The notes beneath the pieces are model-generated. The model saw only the letters and a list, made by a program, of their open reading frames with translations, was not told where the DNA came from and searched no databases. Source: Natronomonas gomsonensis (GTDB lineage: Archaea; Halobacteriota; Halobacteria; Halobacteriales; Haloarculaceae). Taken from it: a stretch of 64,000 nt of DNA. Shown one piece after another: positions 8,530 through 16,730 of the stretch. Position numbers and translations under genes: made by a program. Position 1 is the stretch's first letter. The number at the start of each line of letters is the position of its first letter. The DNA lies in contig NZ_CP101323.1 of the NCBI RefSeq assembly GCF_024300825.1, positions 2,046,001 to 2,110,000 of the forward strand, in the 5' to 3' direction.

Positions 8530-9150
8530 GTGACAGTCTCTTTCGACCTCTTCGGGACGCTCGTCGACTGCGATACGCCCGCCGACCCGGCGGCGGCCGT
8601 CGCCGCAGAACTCCGCGAACGCGGGGTTTCGGTTCCCGAGGACTTCGGCGACGCCTACCGAGAGGTCCACATCGACGCCCCGGACGGCGCGGAGGTACCG
8701 CTGCCGGCACACGTCTCGGCGGCGCTTGCCTCCCGCGGCGTCGACGCGCCGAACAACGCCGCCAGGCGGTCGGTCGTCGCCGCCTTCGACCCCGACGTGA
8801 CGCGACGCGATGGCGCTCGCGAGGCCATCGCCGCCGCACGCGAGTTCGGCCCGGTCGGCGTCTGCTCGAACTGCAGCGTCCCGGAGTTGGCCCGTCGGAC
8901 CCTGATTCGTGCAGACCTCCACGAGGCCTTCGACGCCGTCGTCACGAGCGTCGGTTGTGGCTGGCGAAAGCCCGACCCAAGAGCCTTCGAGACGGTCGCC
9001 CGCCGCCTCGACACCACCGCCGAGAGCCTCGTCCACGTCGGCGACGACCCCGCGACCGACGGCGGCATCGAGGAGTTGGGGGGCCGGTTCGTGGATGTCG
9101 ACGAGGTGCCGCTGTCGGCGCTCGAATCGCGGCTGGAGGCCCGACGGTGA
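8530..9150 (+). CDS. HAD-superfamily hydrolase, first gene of the cobamide operon
   Basis: This is a 206-residue haloacid-dehalogenase-fold hydrolase. Motif I is FDLFGTL with nucleophile Asp6; motif II Ser is in CSNCS; motif III Lys is in WRKPDP; motif IV is VGDDPATD. The residue two after the nucleophile is Phe, where most HAD phosphatases have the general-acid Asp and dehalogenases have an aromatic residue. The start is GTG at 8530. Its TGA stop overlaps the GTG start of cbiB (GTGA), so it is translationally coupled to the cobamide-salvage genes. This suggests a role in that pathway, for example removing a phosphate from an alpha-ribazole or cobalamin phosphate, although the altered motif I argues for caution. 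The fold is sure; the role is inferred from context. Confidence 0.82.
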   Translation: MTVSFDLFGTLVDCDTPADPAAAVAAELRERGVSVPEDFGDAYREVHIDAPDGAEVPLPAHVSAALASRGVDAPNNAARRSVVAAFDPDVTRRDGAREAIAAAREFGPVGVCSNCSVPELARRTLIRADLHEAFDAVVTSVGCGWRKPDPRAFETVARRLDTTAESLVHVGDDPATDGGIEELGGRFVDVDEVPLSALESRLEARR

Positions 9151-10064
9151 CGGACGTTCCGCTCGGCGTCACCGTCGCCGTCCTGCTGGCGGCGGGACTG
9201 GACTGGACGCTACGGGAACCGCCCGCGGAGTACCACCCGGTGACGCTGTTCGGCCGCCTCGTCGATTCGGTCGATGCCGAGTACGACGACCCGAAACGCG
9301 CTGGCGTCGCCGTCGCCGCTATCCTCCCGATTGCCGCCGCCGTGGCCGTCTATGCGGCCCTGTGGCTGACGACCCCGCTCCCGGGCATCGTGACGGCCGT
9401 CCTCGCCGGCCTCGTCCTGTGGTCGACGTCGAGTCTCCGACTACTCATTGATGCCGCCGAGCAAGCCATCGAAGAAAGCGAGACCGACCCCGAGGCCGCC
9501 CGCGAGGTACTGCCGGCGCTGGTCGGCCGCGACACCGCCGACCTTCCGCCGGAACTCCTCCGGAGTGCGGCCGTCGAAAGCGCCGCGGAGAACTTCTCCG
9601 ACGGCTTTCTCGCGCCGATTCTGGCGTTCGCGCTGTTCGCGCTCGTCTCGCTGCCCGCCGCCGCGGCCGCCGCGACGTACGTCAAATGCGTCAACACGCT
9701 GGATTCGATGCTCGGCTACCCCGGGCCGTTCGGTTGGGCCAGCGCCCGCCTCGACGACTTCGTGATGTTCGTTCCGGCCCGACTCAGTTCGGTCGTCCTC
9801 GGCCTGGCTGCAGGCGACCCCGACGCCCCGGGACGGGCACGCCGGTACGCCTCAGTTCCGGATTCGCCGAACGCCGGATGGCCGATGGGGTCGGTCGCCG
9901 CCGCCCACAACCTCCGACTGGAGAAGCCTGAGACGTACGTCCTCAACGAGGTGGCTGATTTCCCGACGGTCGCCGAGGGACACAACGCCATCCGGACGGT
10001 CACGAGAGCCGGCATCGCAACCTACGTTATCGTCGCACTCCTCGGGGTGATACTGTGGCTCTGA
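9147..10064 (+). CDS. cbiB: Adenosylcobinamide-phosphate synthase CbiB
   Basis: This is a 305-residue integral membrane enzyme of the CbiB/CobD family. It attaches the (phospho)aminopropanol linker to adenosylcobyric acid, giving adenosylcobinamide phosphate. Family marks visible are DWTLREPPAEYHPVTLFGRL near the N-terminus, the AVESAAENFSDG motif, YVKCVNTLDSMLGY, and several hydrophobic segments. The GTG at 9147 overlaps the stop of the HAD gene, and the 3' end overlaps cobS by 10 bases, indicating a tightly coupled operon. Its substrate comes from CbiP (encoded at 27.7 kb) or from CbiZ-mediated salvage (last gene of this operon). Length is normal. Confidence 0.93.
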   Translation: MTDVPLGVTVAVLLAAGLDWTLREPPAEYHPVTLFGRLVDSVDAEYDDPKRAGVAVAAILPIAAAVAVYAALWLTTPLPGIVTAVLAGLVLWSTSSLRLLIDAAEQAIEESETDPEAAREVLPALVGRDTADLPPELLRSAAVESAAENFSDGFLAPILAFALFALVSLPAAAAAATYVKCVNTLDSMLGYPGPFGWASARLDDFVMFVPARLSSVVLGLAAGDPDAPGRARRYASVPDSPNAGWPMGSVAAAHNLRLEKPETYVLNEVADFPTVAEGHNAIRTVTRAGIATYVIVALLGVILWL

Positions 10065-10813
10065 GCGACCTCCCCGGCGCCGTCCGCGGCGGCGTCGCCT
10101 TCTGCACCCGACTCCCGCTTTCGGGGTCCGAACGCGACTGGCTGCGGTTCCAGGAGATTCCCGCGGCCTTCCCCGCGGTCGGCTACCTCGTCGGCCTGTT
10201 GCTGGCGGTTCCCTTCGTCGTCCTCGATGGCCCGGCGGCCGCAGTCGCCGCCGTCTATCTGTTCGCCGTCTACCTCCTGACGGGCGTCAACCACCTCGAC
10301 GGCGTCGCCGACCTCGGCGATGCCGCCGCGATACACGACGGCGACGACCGCCGCGAGGCCCTGAAGGACACGACGACCGGCGTCGGCGCCGTCGGGGCGG
10401 TCGCCGTCGTCGTCGCCGCCCTCGCACTCGGCGCCGTGGCCGTGGCGGGCCTGCCGGTCGGCGCCGTCTTCCTTCTCGCGGTGGTCCTCGCCGCGGAGGT
10501 GAGCGCGAAACTCGCGATGGCGACCGTCGCCTGTCTCGGCACCGCCGCCCACGAGGGCCTGGGGTCGCAGTTCACGCGCAACGCCGACCCCGCGCTGTTG
10601 CTCGGGCCGGCCGTCGTTTCGGTCCCCGCCGCGCTTTTCGGCGGCGTCCCGACCGTCCTCGCCGTCGCGGCCGGGCCGCTCGTCGCCTACGGCCTCGTCC
10701 GCTGGGCCGAGGCCGCGCTGGGCGGCGTCAACGGCGACGTCTTCGGTGCCGCCAACGAACTCGCCCGGGTCGTCGCGCTCCTCGTGGGGGTGATAGCGTG
10801 GACGCAGTTCTGA
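10055..10813 (+). CDS. cobS: Adenosylcobinamide-GDP ribazoletransferase CobS (cobalamin synthase)
   Basis: This is a 252-residue polytopic membrane protein of the CobS family. It joins adenosylcobinamide-GDP to alpha-ribazole (phosphate) to complete the nucleotide loop of adenosylcobalamin. Diagnostic residues are FCTRLP near the N-terminus, the acidic LTGVNHLDGVADLGDA motif and DTTTGVGA, followed by Ala/Val-rich membrane segments. The GTG at 10055 overlaps the end of cbiB, and the 3' end overlaps cobY by 16 bases. The product probably acts in the membrane together with CbiB. No deviation from the family is visible. Confidence 0.93.
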   Translation: MALSDLPGAVRGGVAFCTRLPLSGSERDWLRFQEIPAAFPAVGYLVGLLLAVPFVVLDGPAAAVAAVYLFAVYLLTGVNHLDGVADLGDAAAIHDGDDRREALKDTTTGVGAVGAVAVVVAALALGAVAVAGLPVGAVFLLAVVLAAEVSAKLAMATVACLGTAAHEGLGSQFTRNADPALLLGPAVVSVPAALFGGVPTVLAVAAGPLVAYGLVRWAEAALGGVNGDVFGAANELARVVALLVGVIAWTQF

Positions 10814-11358
10814 TGTGTGGCGGCCGCGGAACCCGCCTCGACCGCGGCGAGAAACCGCTGTTCGAAATCGCCGGCGAACCGATGGTCGACCGCGTTCTCG
10901 GAGCCCTCACGGAGAGCCGAATCGACACCGTCCATGCCGTCACCTCCCCGCACGTCCCCGAGACGACCGCCCACCTCGGGGGACGTGTCCCACTGATAGA
11001 GGCCCCCGGCGACGGGTACGTCGAGGACCTCGGCACGGCGCTGGAGACCGTCGAAGAGCCCGTTCTCACGGTCGTTTCCGACCTCCCGCTTCTGGCCGGC
11101 GAGGTCGTCGACCGAACCCTCGACGCCCACGACTCCGGGTCGCTGACGGTGTGTGTCCCAACCGCGCTGAAGGAGGCCCTCGGCGTCAGTTCGGACACCA
11201 CACGCGCCCACGGCGGTCGCGAGTGCTCCCCGACCGGACTGAACGTCGTCGGTGGCGACGCGGAGACCATCCGCGTCAGCTACGACGCCCGACTTGCGGT
11301 CAACGTCAACCGCCCCGGCGATGCCGAACTCGCGGAGGTGCTCGCAGATGGACCCTGA
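10798..11358 (+). CDS. cobY: GTP:adenosylcobinamide-phosphate guanylyltransferase CobY
   Basis: This is a 186-residue nucleotidyltransferase with the N-terminal signature MCGGRGTRL and a lysine in GEKPLFEI. It activates adenosylcobinamide phosphate with GTP to give adenosylcobinamide-GDP. It is the archaeal, non-orthologous replacement for the bacterial CobU kinase/guanylyltransferase, so it marks archaeal-type cobamide salvage. Other visible marks are the acidic metal-binding VVSDLPLL and the C-terminal LAVNVNRPGD. It starts at GTG 10798 inside the end of cobS and overlaps the aminotransferase gene by 11 bases. Confidence 0.93.
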   Translation: MDAVLMCGGRGTRLDRGEKPLFEIAGEPMVDRVLGALTESRIDTVHAVTSPHVPETTAHLGGRVPLIEAPGDGYVEDLGTALETVEEPVLTVVSDLPLLAGEVVDRTLDAHDSGSLTVCVPTALKEALGVSSDTTRAHGGRECSPTGLNVVGGDAETIRVSYDARLAVNVNRPGDAELAEVLADGP

Positions 11359-12361
11359 CAGCGTCGCCGACGCCGAACGGGTACCCCACGGCTCCAGCGA
11401 CGACCCCGACGTGCTCGATTTGAGCGCGAATATCAACCCCCGCGTCCCCGACGGGACAGGCGCAGTCTACGACGACGCCTTCGAGGCGGCCCGCTCGTAT
11501 CCGAACGACGACTACCCGGAGTTCCGGGCGGCCGCCGCCGACTACGTCGGCTGTTCGCCCGAATCGGTCGTCCCGACAGCTGGCGGTCTGGCGGCCATCC
11601 GTCTCGCAATCGGCGTCACCGTCTCTCCCGGGGAGGACGTACTCGTTCCGTACCCTTCCTTCGGCGAGTACGCCCGCGAGGTCGAGTTGGCCGGCGGCCA
11701 CCCGCAGTTCGTCGCCCACGACGAACTGCTCGACCGTGACCCCTCGGAGTACGCGATGGCAGTCGTCTGTACGCCGAACAACCCCACGGGCGACCTCTAC
11801 GGGGAGGACGCCCTTGCCGAGTTCGCCGACCGCTGTGCGGCGGCCGGCACCGTCCTGTTGGCCGACGAGGCGTTTCTCGGCTTCACCGACCGCGACTCAC
11901 TGGCCGGTCGCGAGCGATGTATCGTCGCTCGCTCGCTCACCAAACTGTTCGGCTTGCCCGGCCTCCGCGCCGGGTTTGCCGTCGCCGGCGGCGAACTGCG
12001 CGACCGACTCGAAACCGCCCGGCCGGCGTGGTCGCTGGGCGGTCCCGCCGCCGCCGTCGGTGCCCACGCCATGCGCGATACGGCGTTCGTCGTCGAGACC
12101 CGTCGTCGCGTCAAGCGCGAGCGCGCGTACCTCCGGGCGGAACTGACCGACCGCGGCTTCGACGTTCGGCACTCCGACGCGCCGTTCGTCCTCGTCGAGG
12201 TCGGCGAGGACCCCACCGACCTGCTGGACGCCTGCCGGGACCGCGGCGTCGTCCTCCGCGATGCGACGACGTTCCGGGGCCTCGCCTCTCACGTCCGCAT
12301 CGCCGTTCGGGACCGAGAAGCGACCGACCGCCTGCTTTCGGTCCTCGACGAGGTGCGATAG
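11348..12361 (+). CDS. cobD: PLP-dependent L-threonine-phosphate decarboxylase-like protein (CobD/HisC family)
   Basis: This is a 337-residue fold-type I PLP enzyme of the histidinol-phosphate aminotransferase family. The cofactor lysine is in SLTKLFGLPGLRAG and the substrate-binding region is CTPNNPTGD. The N-terminal LDLSANINP is typical of CobD, which decarboxylates threonine phosphate to the (R)-1-amino-2-propanol phosphate used by CbiB. Its place between cobY and cbiZ supports that assignment over histidine synthesis. The ATG at 11348 overlaps the end of cobY; a longer in-frame extension into cobY was rejected. The stop is one base before the cbiZ start. A HisC activity cannot be excluded from sequence alone. 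Confidence 0.87.
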   Translation: MDPDSVADAERVPHGSSDDPDVLDLSANINPRVPDGTGAVYDDAFEAARSYPNDDYPEFRAAAADYVGCSPESVVPTAGGLAAIRLAIGVTVSPGEDVLVPYPSFGEYAREVELAGGHPQFVAHDELLDRDPSEYAMAVVCTPNNPTGDLYGEDALAEFADRCAAAGTVLLADEAFLGFTDRDSLAGRERCIVARSLTKLFGLPGLRAGFAVAGGELRDRLETARPAWSLGGPAAAVGAHAMRDTAFVVETRRRVKRERAYLRAELTDRGFDVRHSDAPFVLVEVGEDPTDLLDACRDRGVVLRDATTFRGLASHVRIAVRDREATDRLLSVLDEVR

Positions 12362-12362
12362 C

Positions 12363-13061
12363 GTGTTCGAGTTCGACCGCACCGACGACCGACTCACGCT
12401 CCGTCGGCCGGAAACCCGCTGGCTCTCGAACGGTTTCGACGGCGGATATCACGACGCCGACGCCGCCCACAACCTCACCGTCAAGGAGGGGTTCGACCGC
12501 ACCGACCTCGCGGCCTACGCCGCCGAACGCCTCGGCGGCCGACCCGACGGCCCCACGCTTCTGACCGGCGTCTCACAGCGCCACGCCCGCGGCGCCCGCC
12601 GCGGCCCCGTCGAAGCCGTCGTCACCGCCGGCGTCTCCAATCCCGCCGAACTGCCGATGGGGCCGGAGGGCGTTCGACCCGAAACAGGGGGCGACTCCGC
12701 AGGGGCGTGGCGTCCCGGCACCGTCAACGTCTTCGTCGGGACGACGCGAGCGCTCGACGACGGCGCCCTCGCTGGGTTGCTCGCCACCGCCGTCGAGGCG
12801 AAGGCCGCGACGCTCCTGGATGCCGTCGACGTTCCGGGGACCACGAGCGACGCCGTCGTCGTCGGGGCGGACCCGACGGGCGACTCCTCGGAGTTCGCCG
12901 GCAGCGCGACCGAGGTCGGGGCGGCCGCCCGTGCCTGCGTCCGCGAGGCCGTCCGCGCGAGCCTCGAGTCCCGATACGACGACGAGGACCCACCCACCGC
13001 CGCGGAAGCCCGCTACGGCGTCTCGACAGAGGAGCGGGCGAACGTGTTCGACCTCGGTTGA
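12363..13061 (+). CDS. cbiZ: Adenosylcobinamide amidohydrolase CbiZ
   Basis: This is a 232-residue protein of the CbiZ family. CbiZ cleaves the aminopropanol side chain from scavenged adenosylcobinamide or pseudo-cobalamin to give adenosylcobyric acid, which re-enters the pathway at CbiB. Recognisable segments are RWLSNGFDGGY near the N-terminus, a stretch of Ala/Val/Thr with AVVTAGVSNPAE, and GTVNVFVGT. The start is GTG at 12363, one base after cobD. It ends the salvage operon; 68 bases separate it from the next gene. With CbiB, CobS and CobY it gives a complete route from imported incomplete corrinoids to finished cofactor, apart from base activation (CobT), which is not in the window. Confidence 0.92.
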   Translation: MFEFDRTDDRLTLRRPETRWLSNGFDGGYHDADAAHNLTVKEGFDRTDLAAYAAERLGGRPDGPTLLTGVSQRHARGARRGPVEAVVTAGVSNPAELPMGPEGVRPETGGDSAGAWRPGTVNVFVGTTRALDDGALAGLLATAVEAKAATLLDAVDVPGTTSDAVVVGADPTGDSSEFAGSATEVGAAARACVREAVRASLESRYDDEDPPTAAEARYGVSTEERANVFDLG

Positions 13062-13129
13062 GTCGTCAGCGGACGCCGGGGGCTCGGGTCACCGACGCCG
13101 TCTTGGCCAACGAACCACAATCCCGGCCA

Positions 13130-13813
13130 ATGCGCGAAATCGTCTTCACCGTGGTCCACGAACCCGGGATGAACCCGGTCGCGGACCTGCTCGCCGAGTA
13201 CCCGAGCGCCCGCATTCGCTCGCTGGCGTGTCACGTCACCGAATCGGCGCTGTGGCGGGTCGACCGCGCCACCGGCCCCGGAGCGGCGCTGGACGAACTC
13301 GAAGACCTCGCCGGGGCGCGGTACTTCACCGACTGTCTCGTTCGCGACGGCTGTGACGGCGACTGGGAGACCACGGTTCTGGACCGCTCGGAGAGTTCGC
13401 TCGTGTTGTACTCCTACTGGGAGCGGACGGCGAGTTGTGACTCCGTGCCCCATCTTGCCCGCGAGCACTTCGGCGACGGCATCGTCTTGGACGAAACGTG
13501 GCGCGGCCGCCGCCAGCGCTGGCGGGCGCTGGCACCCGACGGCCCCGTCGGCGCCTTCGTCGAGGACGTTCGAGCGGTCGCCGACGCCGACATCGAGTTC
13601 GAACGCGTCTCCGACCCCGACCCGGACCCCGACGCCGAGTTGTCCCCGAAGCAGGCCGACGCGCTGGCCGCCGCCGTCGAGGCCGGCTACTACGAGACAC
13701 CGAGAGAGATAGAGACCTACGAACTCGCCGAGCAGTTGGGGATTCCGGGGTCGACGCTGTCGTATCGCCTCCGTCGGGCGGAGGCGTGGCTGGCAAAGCG
13801 GTACGTCGAGTAG
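13130..13813 (+). CDS. Bat/HTH_10-type transcriptional regulator
   Basis: This is a 227-residue DNA-binding protein of the haloarchaeal bacterio-opsin-activator class. The C-terminal 55 residues form the HTH_10 domain (LSPKQADALAAAVEAGYYE to GSTLSYRLRRAEAWL). The N-terminal two thirds are an uncharacterised small-molecule or input domain with five cysteines. A short acidic repeat (DPDPDPDAE) links the two. The ATG at 13130 was chosen over an upstream open frame running through cbiZ. It sits between the cobamide operon and a heavy-metal ATPase gene, with a perfect inverted repeat just after its stop codon, so it may control one or the other. Target unknown. Confidence 0.85.
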   Translation: MREIVFTVVHEPGMNPVADLLAEYPSARIRSLACHVTESALWRVDRATGPGAALDELEDLAGARYFTDCLVRDGCDGDWETTVLDRSESSLVLYSYWERTASCDSVPHLAREHFGDGIVLDETWRGRRQRWRALAPDGPVGAFVEDVRAVADADIEFERVSDPDPDPDAELSPKQADALAAAVEAGYYETPREIETYELAEQLGIPGSTLSYRLRRAEAWLAKRYVE

Positions 13814-13820
13814 CCCGAGA

Positions 13821-13836
13821 GTTGGTACACACCAAC
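13821..13836. repeat. Perfect inverted repeat upstream of the P1B ATPase
   Basis: GTTGGT, four bases, then ACCAAC form a perfect 6-bp inverted repeat in the 60-base gap between the Bat-type regulator stop (13813) and the ATPase ATG (13874). The position would suit an operator for a metal-responsive or Bat-type regulator. A weak stem-loop at the end of the regulator transcript is the alternative; there is no following T-run. Confidence 0.6.
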
Positions 13837-13873
13837 CGAGACGCTATCCGGGCCGGACGCGTAGGACGAATCA

Positions 13874-16096
13874 ATGAGTACGGAACGCGTCGAGCTGTCG
13901 GCCCCCGAGATGGACTGTTCGTCCTGTGCCGGGAAGGTGCACTCGGCGATAGAGGGTATCGACGGCGTCGTCAACGTAGAGACCCGCCCGACCGCCGGCG
14001 TGGTCGTCGTCGAGTACGACGGCGACGCCGTCGACGTCGGGGCGCTCGTCTCGAGCATCGAAGCAGCTGGCTACGAAGTGACCGACACCGAGGGACGACT
14101 GACCGAAGGCACCGCCGTCTGGCGGAGCGACCGCGCCTACGCGACTTACGCCGGCGCCGTGGCGCTCCTCGTCGGCGCAATCGTCAGCGTCGGCCCGGTT
14201 CCGGACCCGCTCGTCGTCGACGTCCTCCGGGAGACGACGCTGTCGGACGTGCTGTACGTCCTCGCCGCGGCCGTCGCCGGGGTGCCGGTCGTCCGGGCGG
14301 GCTATCGCTCCGCGAAACTCAGGGAACTCGACATCGACCTGCTGATGGGCGTCGCCATCCTCGCGGCGCTCGGCGTCGGCTACTACGTCGAGGCGGCGAC
14401 GCTGGCGGTGCTTTTCAGCCTCGCCGAACTGCTGGAGGCCCACGCGATGGACCGCACGCGGGAGTCGATGCGAGAGTTGCTGGCGCTGTCACCCGACACG
14501 GCGACGGTGAAACGCGGCGACAGCGAGGAGACGATTCCGGCCGCCAACGTCGAGGTAGGCGACGTAGTCGTCGTCCGCCCCGGCGAGCGCGTCCCGGTCG
14601 ACGGCGAAGTCGTTTCCGGGGAATCGGCCGTCGACGAGTCACCAATCACTGGCGAGTCCGTCCCCGTCGACAAGGGCGAGGGCGACGAGGTGTACGCCGG
14701 GTCGGTCGTCGAGGGGGGGTACCTCGAAGTGCTTGCGACCGCCGCCGGCGACGAGACGACGCTCGCACGCGTCATCGACCTCGTCGAGGAGGCCGAATCC
14801 AGACAGACCGACGCCGAGCGGTTCGTCGACCGCTTCTCGGGGTACTACACACCGGTCATCGTCGCCGGTGCGCTGGCGACCGTGTTCATCCCGCCGCTGT
14901 TCTTCGCCGGCGACTGGGGAACGTGGTTCGTCCGCGGACTGACGCTGCTGGTCGTTGCCTGCCCCTGTGCGTTCGTCATCTCGACGCCGGTGACCGTCGT
15001 CTCGGGGCTGACGAGCGCCGCCCGCAACGGCGTCCTCGTGAAGGGCGGCGACCACCTCGAACGGATGGGCGAGGTCGACACGGTCGCCTTCGACAAGACG
15101 GGAACGCTGACGACCGGCGAACTCTCGGTGACCGACGTGGTGCCGGCGGCCGACAGGGACGCCGACGAGGTGCTCCGAATCGCCGCCGCCCTCGAACGGT
15201 ACAGCGAACACCCCATCGGGAAGGCCATCGTCGACCGCGCAGAGGACGACGGCGTCGAAGTGCCGGAGGCCACGGGCTTCGAGAACCTCACCGGCCGCGG
15301 GGTCCGCGGCGACATCGAAACCACCTACTACGTCGGCAAGCCCGCGCTGTTCGAGGAGTTGGGCCACGACCTCGGCCACGCCCACGTCCGAACCGACGGC
15401 GGCGCCTCGGTCGCCGAACGGGCCGACCCCGACTGCGACCGGCCGGGCTGTGTCGACCTCCGTGGGGACACCATCGCCGACCTCCAGTCCGACGGTAAGA
15501 CGGTCGTCATCGTCGGAACCGACGAGGAACTACTCGGCGTCGTCGCCGTCGCGGACACGATTCGACCGGAAGCCGAGGGCGTCGTCGCGACCCTGGAGAC
15601 CGCCGGCGTCCGGACGGTCATGCTCACCGGCGACAACGAGCGGACCGCCCGCGCCGTCGGCGAATCGGTCGGTATCGACGAGGTCCACGCCGACCTGCTG
15701 CCGGAGGAGAAACTCGACCGCATCGAGCGGTTGACCGAGACGGACACCGTCGCGATGGTCGGCGACGGCGTCAACGACGCCCCCGCCCTCGCTCGCGCCG
15801 ACGTGGGCATCGCGATGGGCGCCGCCGGCACCGACACCGCCCTCGAAACCGCCGACATCGCGCTGATGGCCGACGACCTCGACGGCGTCCCCTACTGTCT
15901 CCGATTGGCCCGGCAGGCCAACGGCGTCATCAAGCAGAACATCCTCGCCAGCCTCGCGGTGAAAGCCGTCCTCGCCGCCGGCGCACCGCTCGGCTACGTC
16001 ACCGTCATCGTCGCCGTCGTCGTCGGCGACATGGGGATGAGCCTCGCGGTGACGGGCAACGCCCTCCGACTCGGCCGCGTCGAACCGGAGGAGTGA
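13874..16096 (+). CDS. Heavy-metal P1B-type ATPase, Zn/Cd-exporter class
   Basis: This is a 740-residue cation pump. An N-terminal HMA domain carries MDCSSC (Cys15, Cys18). The membrane metal motif is C363-P-C365, the phosphorylated residue is Asp407 in DKTGTLT, and TGES, MLTGDN and GDGVNDAP are all present. The late membrane segments read NILASLAVK and GDMGMSLAVTGNALRL; a Lys and a D-x-G at these sites mark the Zn2+/Cd2+/Pb2+ exporters (P1B-2) rather than Cu+ pumps. The nucleotide-binding domain has an inserted acidic stretch with Cys521 and Cys526 (PDCDRPGC). It is flanked by a Bat-type regulator upstream and a NikR-family gene downstream. The likely role is zinc or cadmium efflux. Confidence 0.92.
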   Translation: MSTERVELSAPEMDCSSCAGKVHSAIEGIDGVVNVETRPTAGVVVVEYDGDAVDVGALVSSIEAAGYEVTDTEGRLTEGTAVWRSDRAYATYAGAVALLVGAIVSVGPVPDPLVVDVLRETTLSDVLYVLAAAVAGVPVVRAGYRSAKLRELDIDLLMGVAILAALGVGYYVEAATLAVLFSLAELLEAHAMDRTRESMRELLALSPDTATVKRGDSEETIPAANVEVGDVVVVRPGERVPVDGEVVSGESAVDESPITGESVPVDKGEGDEVYAGSVVEGGYLEVLATAAGDETTLARVIDLVEEAESRQTDAERFVDRFSGYYTPVIVAGALATVFIPPLFFAGDWGTWFVRGLTLLVVACPCAFVISTPVTVVSGLTSAARNGVLVKGGDHLERMGEVDTVAFDKTGTLTTGELSVTDVVPAADRDADEVLRIAAALERYSEHPIGKAIVDRAEDDGVEVPEATGFENLTGRGVRGDIETTYYVGKPALFEELGHDLGHAHVRTDGGASVAERADPDCDRPGCVDLRGDTIADLQSDGKTVVIVGTDEELLGVVAVADTIRPEAEGVVATLETAGVRTVMLTGDNERTARAVGESVGIDEVHADLLPEEKLDRIERLTETDTVAMVGDGVNDAPALARADVGIAMGAAGTDTALETADIALMADDLDGVPYCLRLARQANGVIKQNILASLAVKAVLAAGAPLGYVTVIVAVVVGDMGMSLAVTGNALRLGRVEPEE

Positions 16097-16239
16097 CACG
16101 GGAACCGAGGCGACGGCGGCCGCGGCACCGGGTACTAACGACGACCGGCGCCGTCGTCATCGAAAAACGAAGCGAGTGAGCGACCACTCGACCCAGATGT
16201 TACGTAATCTTTAACAGAATATACCCACTATTTTAATAT

Positions 16240-16665
16240 ATGACCGTCGTAAGCGTCTCGATGCCGGAGTCGTTGCTGGACCGCCTCGACGAGTTCGCCG
16301 ACGAGCACGGCTACACCGGCCGCAGCGAAGTCGTCCGAGAGGCTTCCCGGAACCTGCTGGGGGAGTTCGAAGACCAGAAACTGGAGGGACGGGACCTGAT
16401 GGGCGTCGTCACCGTCGTCTTCGACCACGAGACCTCCAGCGCCGAACAGCGGATGATGGAGATTCGCCACGAACACGAACACACCGTCGTCTCGAATGTC
16501 CACAACCACGTCGGCGACCACTACTGCATGGAACTGTTCGTCCTCGAAGGCGAACTCGACGAAATCTCGACGTTCGTCGGGAAGATTCGCGCGACCAACG
16601 ACGTGCTGTCGGTCGATTACTCCGTCATCCCCGTCGACGACTTCGAGATGGCGCTGACCGGGTAA
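16240..16665 (+). CDS. nikR: NikR-family nickel-responsive ribbon-helix-helix repressor
   Basis: This is a 141-residue regulator with an N-terminal ribbon-helix-helix DNA-binding domain ([16 protein letters not shown]) and a C-terminal ACT-like metal domain. The residues equivalent to the four square-planar nickel ligands of E. coli NikR are all present with an offset of one: His77, His88, His90 and Cys96. The protein should therefore bind Ni2+ and repress nickel uptake genes, but no nickel transporter or urease lies in this window; the nearest gene is a Zn/Cd-type exporter. The start at 16240 has a TATA-like CTTTAAC about 25-31 bases upstream, suggesting a leaderless mRNA. TTACGTAA at 16200-16207 is a possible operator half. 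Confidence 0.9.
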   Translation: MTVVSVSMPESLLDRLDEFADEHGYTGRSEVVREASRNLLGEFEDQKLEGRDLMGVVTVVFDHETSSAEQRMMEIRHEHEHTVVSNVHNHVGDHYCMELFVLEGELDEISTFVGKIRATNDVLSVDYSVIPVDDFEMALTG

Positions 16666-16730
16666 CTCCGGAGCGTCTCCGAACCACCCGACGACGACAG
16701 GACCTTGTGCGGCCGCGACAACACTCGGCC

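Noticed and set aside
13498-15498. A 666-codon open frame overlapping the Bat-type regulator and the P1B ATPase
   Set aside because: Its translation is extremely Arg-rich with no domain, and it is out of frame with two clear genes. This is a GC-rich shadow.
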